Source of the DNA: RGIG3077 sp964490175
GTDB lineage: Bacteria > Bacillota > Clostridia > Oscillospirales > Ruminococcaceae
Direction of reading: 5' to 3'
DNA: 16,294 nucleotides
NCBI GenBank assembly: GCA_964490175.1
Contig: CAZBAI010000029.1
Coordinates: forward strand, 1 to 16,294
Numbering within the stretch: the stretch's first letter is position 1; each line of letters begins with the position of its first letter. Positions 1-7,315 of the stretch are shown here, in pieces. The position numbers and the translations under genes were made by a program. The notes beneath the pieces were generated by a model, which did not search any database, was not told the DNA's origin, and worked only from the letters and a program-made list of their open reading frames with translations.

Positions 1-1206
1 GTAAACGAATTTAAAAATTCCGACGGCGTTGACCTTAAATCCGATAAAATGGCTATGCAAAGACTTAAAGAAGCTGCCGAAAAAGCTAAAATCGAACTTT
101 CATCAACAACTACGACAAATATAAACATTCCCGTTATCAAGGCAACGGCAGAAGGTCCTAAGCACCTTGACCTCACTTTGACGCAGGCCAAGTTCAACGA
201 GCTTACAGCTGACCTTGTTGCCTCTACAATGGGCCCTGTAAATCAGGCATTGCATGACAGTGAGCTTACGGCATCACAGCTGAGCAAGGTTCTTATGGTC
301 GGCGGTTCTTCAAGAATCCCCGCAGTTGTAGAAGCTGTCAAAAAGGCAATCGGCAAAGACCCGTTCAAGGGCATCAACCCCGATGAATGCGTAGCTCTCG
401 GCGCTGCATATCAGGCAGGCGTTCTCGGCGGCGACGTTAAAGACGGTTTGCTTTTGCTTGATGTTACTCCCCTTTCGCTCGGCGTTGAAACCCTCGGCGG
501 CGTATGCACGAAGATTATCGAGAGAAACACAACAATCCCCACAAAGAAATCTATGGTATTTTCGACTGCTGCCGACAATCAGCCTGCTGTTGATATCGTA
601 GTTTTGCAGGGCGAACGTGAATTTGCCAAGGATAATAAAAAACTCGGCGACTTCAGACTTGACGGAATCGCACCCGCTCCGAGAGGAATCCCCCAGATTG
701 AAGTTACTTTCGATATTGACGCAAACGGCATTGTTCACGTTTCGGCTAAGGATCTCGGCACGGGCAAGGAACAGAATATCACTATAACATCATCAACAAA
801 TATGTCCAAGGACGATATTGACAAGGCGGTAAGAGAAGCAGAGCAGTTTGCCGCAGAGGATAAAAAGAAAAAGGATCAGATAGATATCAAAAACAACGCC
901 GAAAACCTTGCTTTCCAGTGCGAAAAGGCATTGAGTGAATTGGGCGACAAGCTTCCCGAAAATGAAACAGCCCCCATCAAGGCGAAGGTCGATGAGCTTA
1001 AAGAGCTTGCAAAAACCGACAATTACGACGCTATCAAGTCCAAAACGGAAGAACTTGAAAAGAGCTTCCACGAGCTTTCGCAAAAGCTTTATTCGCAGGC
1101 ACAGGCAGCCGGCGTAAACCCCAATGACATGGGCAACTTCAACCCTAACGATATGGGTTCTGCCGGTGATGACGGTGTTGTTGACGCAACCTTTACCGAA
1201 GAATAA
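1..1206 (+). CDS. dnaK: Chaperone protein DnaK (Hsp70), C-terminal part; 5' end outside the window
   Basis: DnaK is the cytosolic ATP-dependent Hsp70 chaperone, working with DnaJ and GrpE. The frame is open from base 1, so the gene starts before the window; 401 codons are visible. The visible part begins in the later half of the ATPase domain (KMAMQRLKEAAEKAK). It continues through the phosphate/adenosine region (VGGSSRIPAV), the hydrophobic interdomain linker (LLLLDVTPLSLGVET), the beta substrate-binding domain (GEREFAKDNKKLGDF, GIPQIEVTFDIDANGI) and the helical lid. It ends in the usual acidic tail (VVDATFTEE). No disruption is seen. dnaJ follows after 76 bp on the same strand, the standard Firmicutes heat-shock order, so they are probably co-transcribed. 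Identification is secure; only the N-terminus is missing. Confidence 0.97.
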   Translation, partial: VNEFKNSDGVDLKSDKMAMQRLKEAAEKAKIELSSTTTTNINIPVIKATAEGPKHLDLTLTQAKFNELTADLVASTMGPVNQALHDSELTASQLSKVLMVGGSSRIPAVVEAVKKAIGKDPFKGINPDECVALGAAYQAGVLGGDVKDGLLLLDVTPLSLGVETLGGVCTKIIERNTTIPTKKSMVFSTAADNQPAVDIVVLQGEREFAKDNKKLGDFRLDGIAPAPRGIPQIEVTFDIDANGIVHVSAKDLGTGKEQNITITSSTNMSKDDIDKAVREAEQFAAEDKKKKDQIDIKNNAENLAFQCEKALSELGDKLPENETAPIKAKVDELKELAKTDNYDAIKSKTEELEKSFHELSQKLYSQAQAAGVNPNDMGNFNPNDMGSAGDDGVVDATFTEE

Positions 1207-1228
1207 AACTGATATTTCAAGATTTAAA

Positions 1229-1255
1229 GGGGACAACGTTTTTCACGCTGTCCCC
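1229..1255 (+). other. Hairpin between dnaK and dnaJ
   Basis: GGGGACA (1229-1235) pairs with TGTCCCC (1249-1255) over a 13-nt loop. It lies 15 bp before the dnaJ ribosome binding site and has no following T run. It is therefore more likely an mRNA stability or processing element, or a weak attenuator, than a true terminator. Its function is not shown by the sequence. Confidence 0.5.
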
Positions 1256-1282
1256 ATATGATGTATTTGCGGAGGAATTATT

Positions 1283-2428
1283 TTGGCTGACAAAAGAGAT
1301 TATTACGAGGTTCTCGGGATAAGCAAATCGGCAAGCGACGCCGACATAAAAAAAGCATACAGAAATCTTGCGAAAAAATATCACCCCGATCTGCACCCGG
1401 ATGACACAACGGCAACCGAAAAAATGCAAGAGGTAAACGAAGCGTATGAGGTGCTGTCCGATCCGGACAAAAAAGCTCGATATGACCAATTCGGTCACGC
1501 AGGGGTTGACCCGTCATACGGCGGTGGCGGCGGCGCTTCCGGCTTTGGCGGTTTTAGCGATGTGGGTGATATTTTTGACAGTATTTTCGGCGGATTCGGC
1601 GGCTTTGGCGGTACATCGAGGACTGCTTCCGCCAATGCTCCGAGAAAGGGTCAGGATATTCGTGCTTCGGTAACCATCAGCTTTATGGAAGCCTGCATGG
1701 GCAAAAAATGTGATTTGAGAATAAGCAGGCTTGAGCGCTGCACTGACTGCTCAGGAACGGGCGCCGCACCCGGAACAACGCAGGAAACCTGCCCGGAATG
1801 CCACGGAAGCGGTATGGTTAAAACCGCAACACGCACGCCGTTTGGCGTGATTTCGCAAACAAAGCCCTGCACAAGGTGCCAAGGCAAGGGCAAGGTTATT
1901 AAGAATCCGTGCCCGAAATGCTCGGGTCAGGGCAGAGTGAAAGTGACAAAAAACATTTCGGTCGATATTCCCGCCGGTATAGATAACGGACAGGTGGTCG
2001 CAGTGAGAAACGCCGGCGACTGCGGCACAAACGGCGGCCCTAACGGCGATATAAACATCACGGTAAACGTAAAGCCCGACCGCTATTTCACTCGTGACGG
2101 CTACAACGTTCACTGCGAAGTGCCGATTACTTATGCGCAGGCCGTTCTCGGCGATGAAATTTCCGTGCCCACTATCACGGGAAATGTAAAATGCGTAATT
2201 AACGAAGGCACGCAAAACGGCACTGTAATGCGTCTTAAAGGCAAGGGCATAAAGCGCCCTTACCGCACCGACTGCGGCGACCAACTCATTACAATCGTTG
2301 TGGAAGTTCCGAAAAATCTCACCAAAAAGCAGCGTGATTTGCTCAAGGACTTCGACAATTCTCTCGGCGACAAAAACTATGTCAAAAGGCAGGGATTTTT
2401 CGACAAGCTTAAAAGTATGCTCGGCTGA
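1283..2428 (+). CDS. dnaJ: Chaperone protein DnaJ (Hsp40)
   Basis: Co-chaperone that binds unfolded protein and stimulates DnaK ATP hydrolysis. The 381 residues show the full type I layout. The J domain (1-70) has HPD at 34-36. A Gly/Phe-rich region spans about 78-115. The zinc-binding domain has four CxxCxGxG motifs beginning at C153, C170, C196 and C210. The C-terminal beta-sandwich substrate domain extends to about 350. The start is TTG at 1283: GGAGG lies at 1271-1275, 7 nt upstream, and the reading MADKRDYYEVLG matches the family N-terminus with no better ATG nearby. It follows dnaK by 76 bp with a hairpin in between. The rare start codon may help set a lower dose than DnaK (inference). 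Confidence 0.97.
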   Translation: MADKRDYYEVLGISKSASDADIKKAYRNLAKKYHPDLHPDDTTATEKMQEVNEAYEVLSDPDKKARYDQFGHAGVDPSYGGGGGASGFGGFSDVGDIFDSIFGGFGGFGGTSRTASANAPRKGQDIRASVTISFMEACMGKKCDLRISRLERCTDCSGTGAAPGTTQETCPECHGSGMVKTATRTPFGVISQTKPCTRCQGKGKVIKNPCPKCSGQGRVKVTKNISVDIPAGIDNGQVVAVRNAGDCGTNGGPNGDINITVNVKPDRYFTRDGYNVHCEVPITYAQAVLGDEISVPTITGNVKCVINEGTQNGTVMRLKGKGIKRPYRTDCGDQLITIVVEVPKNLTKKQRDLLKDFDNSLGDKNYVKRQGFFDKLKSMLG

Positions 2429-2466
2429 CTGAAATCTTTGCTTTTTGCAAGATAAGCAAAAAAATA

Positions 2467-2502
2467 ACGCACGGTCAAATTCAAATTGACCGTGCGTTTT
2501 TT
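2467..2502. terminator. Bidirectional terminator shared by dnaJ and acpP
   Basis: A perfect 12-bp stem, ACGCACGGTCAA (2467-2478) with its complement at 2486-2497 and a 7-nt loop, is followed by six Ts on the + strand. On the - strand it is followed by a T-rich run complementary to the A-rich bases just before 2467. It sits 38 bp after dnaJ and just after the acpP stop codon, so it can end both convergent transcripts. Confidence 0.9.
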
Positions 2503-2508
2503 AACGCT

Positions 2509-2736
2509 TTATTGTGCTTCTTCAATGTATTTTACGATATCGGAAATCGTCTTAATGCTTTCAACAGCCTCATCGGGAATTTCAATTTCAAATTCCTCCT
2601 GCACGGCAAGAATCAAGTCGATAGCGTCAATTGAATCTGCGCCCAAATCCTCGACAATGTCGGATTCCGGCGTAATGGAATCCTCTTCAAGCCCGAGCTG
2701 ATCGGCAATAATTTCTTTCACCTTGTCAAAAACCAT
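2509..2736 (-). CDS. acpP: Acyl carrier protein
   Basis: Small acidic cytosolic carrier of acyl intermediates in type II fatty acid synthesis; the acyl chain is held on a 4'-phosphopantetheine attached to a serine. The 75-residue product has the family motif GADSIDAIDL with the modified Ser at position 35, and the expected length and acidity. The ATG at 2736 is chosen over one 27 bp upstream because GGAGG lies 8 nt before it, and the upstream ATG would place that ribosome binding site inside the coding region. It is a single gene with its own promoter and a terminator shared with dnaJ. No other fatty-acid gene is in view, so whether it serves general lipid synthesis or a dedicated pathway cannot be decided, though the canonical sequence favours the housekeeping role. 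Confidence 0.95.
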   Translation of the reverse strand: MVFDKVKEIIADQLGLEEDSITPESDIVEDLGADSIDAIDLILAVQEEFEIEIPDEAVESIKTISDIVKYIEEAQ

Positions 2737-2777
2737 TGATAATACCTCCGTTGCAACACTCATCTGTTTTAATATAT

Positions 2778-2806
2778 AGTATATCGCTCAAACGCCAAAA
2801 GGTCAA
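2778..2806 (-). promoter_or_regulatory. Promoter of acpP
   Basis: On the - strand, TTGACC (2806-2801), a 17-bp spacer, then TATACT (2783-2778). This is a near-consensus vegetative promoter about 42 bp before the acpP start. Confidence 0.75.
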
Positions 2807-2916
2807 TATTTTTTTTGAAAAAAAGCGTTGTTATTTTTGCCGAATTTTGCCTAAGTATCACGCCGTGTTTTGTATGAGCTGTTTTAAAACAGGCATTTTG
2901 CACACAACCAAACTCT

Positions 2917-2954
2917 AAAAGGCGGCGGCACAGCCCTTACTGCACCGCCGCTTT
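2917..2954 (-). terminator. Probable terminator after the solute-binding protein gene
   Basis: GCGGCGG (2922-2928) pairs with CCGCCGC (2945-2951). A wobble and two A-T pairs extend the stem outward, and CAG/CTG pairs form inside after an internal loop. On the - strand it is followed by CTTTT, a short T run. It lies about 50 bp after the stop of the solute-binding protein gene. The rest of the 2737-3003 gap shows only the acpP promoter. Confidence 0.6.
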
Positions 2955-3003
2955 GCGCAAAGTTTTGCCGCTGAACTTAAAAAAATCCGTGCCTTGCCGA
3001 TTT

Positions 3004-4434
3004 TTACTGTGCCGATTGAGCGTTAATTGCGTCAATTTCAGTCTGGAATGCGGTTTCGATTTCCGTTCTCTTCTCGGTCCAAGTAACACCTGTTGCAGAA
3101 GCTCTCTGTCCCTCGACGATAAGGCTCTTTAAGTCCTCGCTGCATCCCTGTGAGTAATCGTATACAGGATTTTCAAGAGCAATTTCCTTGATTTCGTTGT
3201 ACATTTCAATCATTTCGTCAGACCAGCCCGAAGCCTTTTGATCTGCAACCGAAATAGCTTTAAGTTCTTCTGTCTGCTGAGCGAATTTTTTCGCTGTAAG
3301 ATATGCGGCAACACCCTCGGGATTCTGTCCGCCTTCGATAAATCCGTAAGCCTCGATTGAAACGTGATAGTAGTATTCATCTGCATCGGGGTCGCAGGGA
3401 ACAGGTGCAATCATGACATTTTCCGTGCCGCCGTAGTTGTCAATCGTGTCTTTATTGATATCCCAGTTATACGAGATGTAGAAAAGAAGATTGCCCTCGC
3501 CTACCATTTGCGGCTGAACTTTCCAGTTGTAATTTGCTCTGGGCAAATATACGTTTGTTGAGGTTGAAAGGTCATAAAGGAAATTCTGTGCACGTTCGAT
3601 TGAGGTGCTGTAAAGGTTTCCTTCAACAACGCCGTCATCAAGCGTAATGAGCGTTTCGCCGCAGCTGTACATAATGGCATCTTCATAATACCAAGAGTCA
3701 ATACCGTAATTTTCATCGCCGAGCGATACAAAGGTTTCGCAAAGTTCTTTAAATGTATTCCAGTTCCACTCACCGCTTCTGAACAGCTCTGCGGGGTCGG
3801 AAAGTCCGTTCGATGTAATTGTGTTTTTGTTGTATATGCACATTGCCGCAGGCGAAACATCGCAAATTGCAACATAGTGCTTGCCGCCTATCATAAATTC
3901 ATCGCAAAAATCCGCAGTAGATTCCCAAAGCTCGGAATCAAGGTCAATATAATCGTCAATGGGGGCAAACTGATTTTTCAAAGCAAGTCTGGGATAAACA
4001 TCGGGGTCGCACGCAGAGAAGAAATCGATTCCCTCACCGCCGATGATGGCTGTTGCAAGGTCATCAAAACGTGTATCGTATGTAGTTGCATGATATTCGA
4101 TAGTGCCGCCGTATACATCTTGGAAAAGCTGCAAGTCGGTAGGCAAAGTCGAGCCGTCGCTTGACGGATTTATATCCCACGCCGAAAGCCATTTAACCGT
4201 CGGATTTTCAAGCTTGATTTCATCAGCCGAAGCATAGCCGCCGTTTTCGAGAAGATAATCCGTAAAGCGTTCTGTAACGCCTTTAAGTGTTTCCTGCTGA
4301 CTTTCATCACGCTCGGCAATGGAAACAGAGGAGCTGCTGCTTGACTTTTTATCATCGTCCTTACCGCAGGCGCAAAGAGATGTGCACACGGAAAGCGCAA
4401 GCAGCATTGCGAGAAGTTTCTTGGTAGTATTCAT
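3004..4434 (-). CDS. Extracellular solute-binding lipoprotein of an ABC sugar importer (family 1)
   Basis: Probable substrate receptor of a sugar-type ABC importer, tethered to the outer face of the membrane. The 476-residue product starts with a lipoprotein signal peptide ending in the lipobox LCAC, with Cys23 as the lipid-modified residue. A Ser-rich tether follows (31-36). The remainder has the extended bilobal pattern of family 1 binding proteins, including the FKELCETF and EAYGFIEGGQNPEGVAAY stretches and many surface aromatics typical of carbohydrate binders. The start ATG has GGAGG 9 nt upstream and a consensus promoter behind it. No permease or ATPase gene is adjacent on either side, so it is an orphan receptor that must use membrane components encoded elsewhere. 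The ligand cannot be read from the sequence; an oligosaccharide is the likeliest guess. Confidence 0.85.
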   Translation of the reverse strand: MNTTKKLLAMLLALSVCTSLCACGKDDDKKSSSSSSVSIAERDESQQETLKGVTERFTDYLLENGGYASADEIKLENPTVKWLSAWDINPSSDGSTLPTDLQLFQDVYGGTIEYHATTYDTRFDDLATAIIGGEGIDFFSACDPDVYPRLALKNQFAPIDDYIDLDSELWESTADFCDEFMIGGKHYVAICDVSPAAMCIYNKNTITSNGLSDPAELFRSGEWNWNTFKELCETFVSLGDENYGIDSWYYEDAIMYSCGETLITLDDGVVEGNLYSTSIERAQNFLYDLSTSTNVYLPRANYNWKVQPQMVGEGNLLFYISYNWDINKDTIDNYGGTENVMIAPVPCDPDADEYYYHVSIEAYGFIEGGQNPEGVAAYLTAKKFAQQTEELKAISVADQKASGWSDEMIEMYNEIKEIALENPVYDYSQGCSEDLKSLIVEGQRASATGVTWTEKRTEIETAFQTEIDAINAQSAQ

Positions 4435-4468
4435 TATTATAATCCTCCATAATAATTTGTTTTATTTT

Positions 4469-4497
4469 ATTATATAGGATTATTCGCTTCAAGTCAA
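4469..4497 (-). promoter_or_regulatory. Promoter of the solute-binding protein gene
   Basis: On the - strand, TTGACT (4497-4492), a 17-bp spacer, then TATAAT (4474-4469), 35 bp before the start codon. The remainder of the gap up to 4638 shows no gene or clear site. Confidence 0.8.
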
Positions 4498-4638
4498 GCA
4501 CATTACGGACATATTTTCGGCATTTCATATAGCATTTTTGCGACAAGGCGATTTTGCTTGTTTTAAACCGCTCTTTTTCGGCACTTTAAAAAACTGTTTT
4601 TGCCGATATCATGCTTTAGGTAACGTATTTAAATATGT

Positions 4639-4666
4639 AGCCGCACCAATGCAACTTGATGCGGCT
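4639..4666 (-). terminator. Hairpin after the deacetylase gene, weak terminator
   Basis: AGCCGCA (4639-4645) pairs with TGCGGCT (4660-4666), with an inner CAA/TTG stem after a single mismatch. It begins 5 bp past the stop codon. No continuous T run follows on the - strand, so termination may be inefficient and transcripts might reach the solute-binding protein gene. Confidence 0.5.
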
Positions 4667-4671
4667 TGGCA

Positions 4672-5394
4672 TTAAAGAGTGTAGCCTTGAGCTCTTAGAT
4701 TGTCAATTACATCACCGAGGATTTGTGCGTTTGTTGACGATACCGAATGCAGCAGATAGATAGCACCCGGATGCGCACTATCGCAAATTTTGCACATAGC
4801 TTCGTTTGCATTCGGCTGATTGTCGGTATACCAATCGACATACGCAAAGCTCCAAAACAGCGTTTTGTAGCCCAACTCGCTTACGCATTTTAAGCATTCT
4901 TCATCATAATCACCGCAAGGAAACCTGAAATACTGCATCTCATAATCATACTTTTCAAGAACGTAGTCGTGAAGCGACGTAATTTCTTCGACCATATCAT
5001 TCTTTGAAATTTGCGTAAATGATGAGTGTTTCATTGAGTGGTTGCCGATAACGTGCCCCTCATTTATCATTCGCTTGACAAGCTCGGTTTCGCTTTTGGC
5101 GTAATCACCTGTAAGGAAAAAAATCGCAGTAACATTTTTCTCTTTCAGCGTGTCGAGAATCTGCTGTGTATAGCCGTTCTCATAGCCTTGGTCAAACGTC
5201 AGCAAAATGCGGTTTTCGTCATTTGTAAGCGCATAAGCGTTGTCTTGCGCATACTGCTCGTTAAAGCTTGCGGCGTCCGTCGGCCGATTTTGCGAATCAA
5301 CGCTTTTTCCGAGTCCGAATCCTGTAGCTTCACTCTTAATTGTCAATGCTGAAAAGGCAATGCAGATTGAGGTCAAAAACGTTCTAACTTTCAT
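4672..5394 (-). CDS. pdaA: PdaA-like polysaccharide (peptidoglycan) deacetylase, NodB domain
   Basis: Probable delta-lactam-biosynthetic de-N-acetylase, which removes acetyl groups from muramic acid so that muramic delta-lactam can form in spore cortex peptidoglycan. The 240-residue protein has an N-terminal hydrophobic signal or anchor (about 1-24). The NodB motifs follow: TFDQGYENGYT (Asp68; the second Asp of the usual TFDDG is replaced, as in Bacillus PdaA), the metal-binding HSMKH (His119, His123), RFPCGDY (Arg157) and LLHS (His216). YENGYT, FWSFAYVDW and HPGAIYLLHSVSSTNAQ are PdaA-type signatures, which separates it from general chitin or xylan deacetylases. It ends slightly shorter than Bacillus PdaA. 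AAAGG lies 7 nt before the ATG. It is a single gene with its own promoter; its presence suggests a spore-forming lineage. Confidence 0.85.
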   Translation of the reverse strand: MKVRTFLTSICIAFSALTIKSEATGFGLGKSVDSQNRPTDAASFNEQYAQDNAYALTNDENRILLTFDQGYENGYTQQILDTLKEKNVTAIFFLTGDYAKSETELVKRMINEGHVIGNHSMKHSSFTQISKNDMVEEITSLHDYVLEKYDYEMQYFRFPCGDYDEECLKCVSELGYKTLFWSFAYVDWYTDNQPNANEAMCKICDSAHPGAIYLLHSVSSTNAQILGDVIDNLRAQGYTL

Positions 5395-5450
5395 TATGCT
5401 GCCTTTCTGCGGAATGTATCCGCACTAATGTTATTTGCGATTTTTAAAAT

Positions 5451-5480
5451 ATTATAACTTGAAAACTTTGTAAAAAACAA
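5451..5480 (-). promoter_or_regulatory. Probable promoter of the deacetylase gene
   Basis: On the - strand, TTGTTT (5480-5475), an 18-bp spacer, then a perfect TATAAT (5456-5451), giving a leader of about 50 nt. The -35 is weak and could be activator dependent. No clear forespore sigma factor motif was recognised. Confidence 0.5.
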
Positions 5481-5497
5481 ATCGCAATCCCATATAG

Positions 5498-5540
5498 AAA
5501 AAAACTTCGCAATCACGCTAAATGAAGCATAATTGCGAAG
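5498..5540 (-). terminator. Terminator of the marR-ABC operon
   Basis: CTTCGCAAT (5505-5513) and ATTGCGAAG (5532-5540) form a perfect 9-bp stem. On the - strand it is followed by seven Ts (5504-5498). It begins 17 bp after the stop codon of the last ABC gene. Confidence 0.88.
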
Positions 5541-5557
5541 AATTATCAATATGCGCT

Positions 5558-7303
5558 TTAAGCCGTTTTCTCAAATTGGCTGTTGTAAAGCGATTTATAG
5601 AAACCGCCTTGCGACATCAGTTGCTCATGATTGCCGCTTTCGACCACATCGCCGTCATTCATAACAAGAATCAAGTCGGAATTGCGAATGGTAGAAAGTC
5701 TGTGCGCAATCACAAAGCTGGTTCTGCCGCAAGTCAGCTCATCCATTGCTTTTTGAATAATAACTTCGGTTCTGGTATCAACAGATGAGGTTGCCTCATC
5801 CAAAATCAGCATCGGCGCATCCTGAAGCATGGCACGGGCGATAGTAAGAAGCTGTTTTTGTCCTGCCGAAATAGTCGTACTCTCGGAAAGAACAGTATCA
5901 AGCCCATGGGGAAGCGAACGGATAAACTTATCAATGCCGCAAACTTTCGCAACACGCATAATATCTTCATCGGTAATATTTTCAAGATTATACGCAAGAT
6001 TTTCGCGCACAGTGCCCTCAAAAAGCCATGTATCCTGCAAAACCATGCCGAACATATTGTGCACGTCATCACGGCGAATATCATGAATCGGCGTTCCGTC
6101 AACAGTGATACTGCCACTGTCTATTTCAAAAAAGCGCATTAAGAGATTTACCATTGTGGTTTTGCCTGCGCCGGTCGGCCCTACTATCGCCACCTTTTGA
6201 CCCGGCTTTACCTTTGCGGAAAAATCTTTAATAATCACCTTGTCGGGATTTTCGGGATAAGCAAAACGAACGTGCTCAAACTCTACCAATCCGACAGTAG
6301 ATTCGGTTTTGTGTGCGATTTTTGCGCTTTCATCCTCAAGCTCTTGCGCCTCCATAAAATCAAAAATGCGGTTTGCACCTGCCATTGCGGTTTGCAGATT
6401 CGTCATTCCCTGTGCGATTTGAGTGAGCGGCGAAGTAAACAGGCGCACATAAAGTATAAACGAAACAATAACGCCAAATTTGATTGTGCCGTTTATGGCA
6501 AGCGCCGAACCGATAACACAGACGGCAACATAAGCCAAATTGCCTATTACATTCATCAAAGGCTGCATAATGCCCGAAAGAAACTGTGATTTCCAGTTGG
6601 CGTCATAAACATTTTTGTTAAGCTTGCCAAAGTGAGCAAGCACCGATTCTTCGGCACGAGAGATACGAACGACATCATGTCCGGAATACATTTCTTCAAT
6701 ATAGCCGTTCAATTCGCCGAGAGATACCTGCCTTGCGGTGAAATATTTTTGTGAGCGGCTCATAATCAGCATAATCAGCACCATGCCCACCGTTGTGATT
6801 AAAACAGAAGCCAAAGCCAAATGCCATTCGGTAGCAAACATCATGATAAGGCAGCCGACAAACTGTGTTGCGGCGCTGATTATTGTAGGCAAACTGTTGG
6901 TAATGCCCTGCTGCAAGGTTGAAACATCATTTGTAATTCGGCTGAGAATATCTCCGGTTGAAGTTTCGCCGAATTGCTTTAGGGGGACTTTGTTGATTTT
7001 TACCGATAAATCGTGACGCATTCTTTTTGACGCTTTCAGCGTGACCGTTGCCATAATATAATGCTCAACAAAGTTTGCCAAAGCCCCTATCAGATAAAAC
7101 GCAATCAGCAAAAATCCCAGCTTTGCAATTGCCGCCATATCAATTCCCGTGGCAAGCCCATCGGATATATAATTAGTTATTTCGCCGATTTTATCCGGTG
7201 CGATAATTGTCATAATCGCCGATACCACCGCAAGGATGAGAGCAACAATGACAAAGGGAAAACTTCCCATATATTTAAAAATTTTAGATAAAGTCTTTTT
7301 CAT
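5558..7303 (-). CDS. ABC exporter half-transporter, consensus-ATPase subunit of a heterodimer
   Basis: Fused membrane and ATPase half-transporter (581 residues from ATG 7303), expected to pair with the product of the gene just upstream as a multidrug or lipid-type exporter in the cytoplasmic membrane. Six transmembrane segments occupy about 15-310. Numbering from the GTG one codon earlier, the ATPase domain has Walker A GPTGAGKTT (376-384), Q-loop Gln424, signature ISAGQ (479-483), Walker B LILDE with catalytic Glu504, and switch His535. The signature is altered (SAGQ) while the catalytic residues are intact, the pattern of the BmrD/LmrD/TM288-type partner. ATG 7303 is preferred to GTG 7306 because GGAGG (7311-7315) is then 7 nt away. 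That site starts immediately after the stop codon of the upstream gene, which implies translational coupling. Substrate unknown. Confidence 0.93.
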   Translation of the reverse strand: MKKTLSKIFKYMGSFPFVIVALILAVVSAIMTIIAPDKIGEITNYISDGLATGIDMAAIAKLGFLLIAFYLIGALANFVEHYIMATVTLKASKRMRHDLSVKINKVPLKQFGETSTGDILSRITNDVSTLQQGITNSLPTIISAATQFVGCLIMMFATEWHLALASVLITTVGMVLIMLIMSRSQKYFTARQVSLGELNGYIEEMYSGHDVVRISRAEESVLAHFGKLNKNVYDANWKSQFLSGIMQPLMNVIGNLAYVAVCVIGSALAINGTIKFGVIVSFILYVRLFTSPLTQIAQGMTNLQTAMAGANRIFDFMEAQELEDESAKIAHKTESTVGLVEFEHVRFAYPENPDKVIIKDFSAKVKPGQKVAIVGPTGAGKTTMVNLLMRFFEIDSGSITVDGTPIHDIRRDDVHNMFGMVLQDTWLFEGTVRENLAYNLENITDEDIMRVAKVCGIDKFIRSLPHGLDTVLSESTTISAGQKQLLTIARAMLQDAPMLILDEATSSVDTRTEVIIQKAMDELTCGRTSFVIAHRLSTIRNSDLILVMNDGDVVESGNHEQLMSQGGFYKSLYNSQFEKTA

Positions 7304-7315
7304 CACATTGCCTCC

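Noticed and set aside
2737..2763. Nine-residue longer acpP reading from an upstream ATG
   Set aside because: The GGAGG used by the internal ATG lies inside this extension, and the extra residues do not match acyl carrier proteins.
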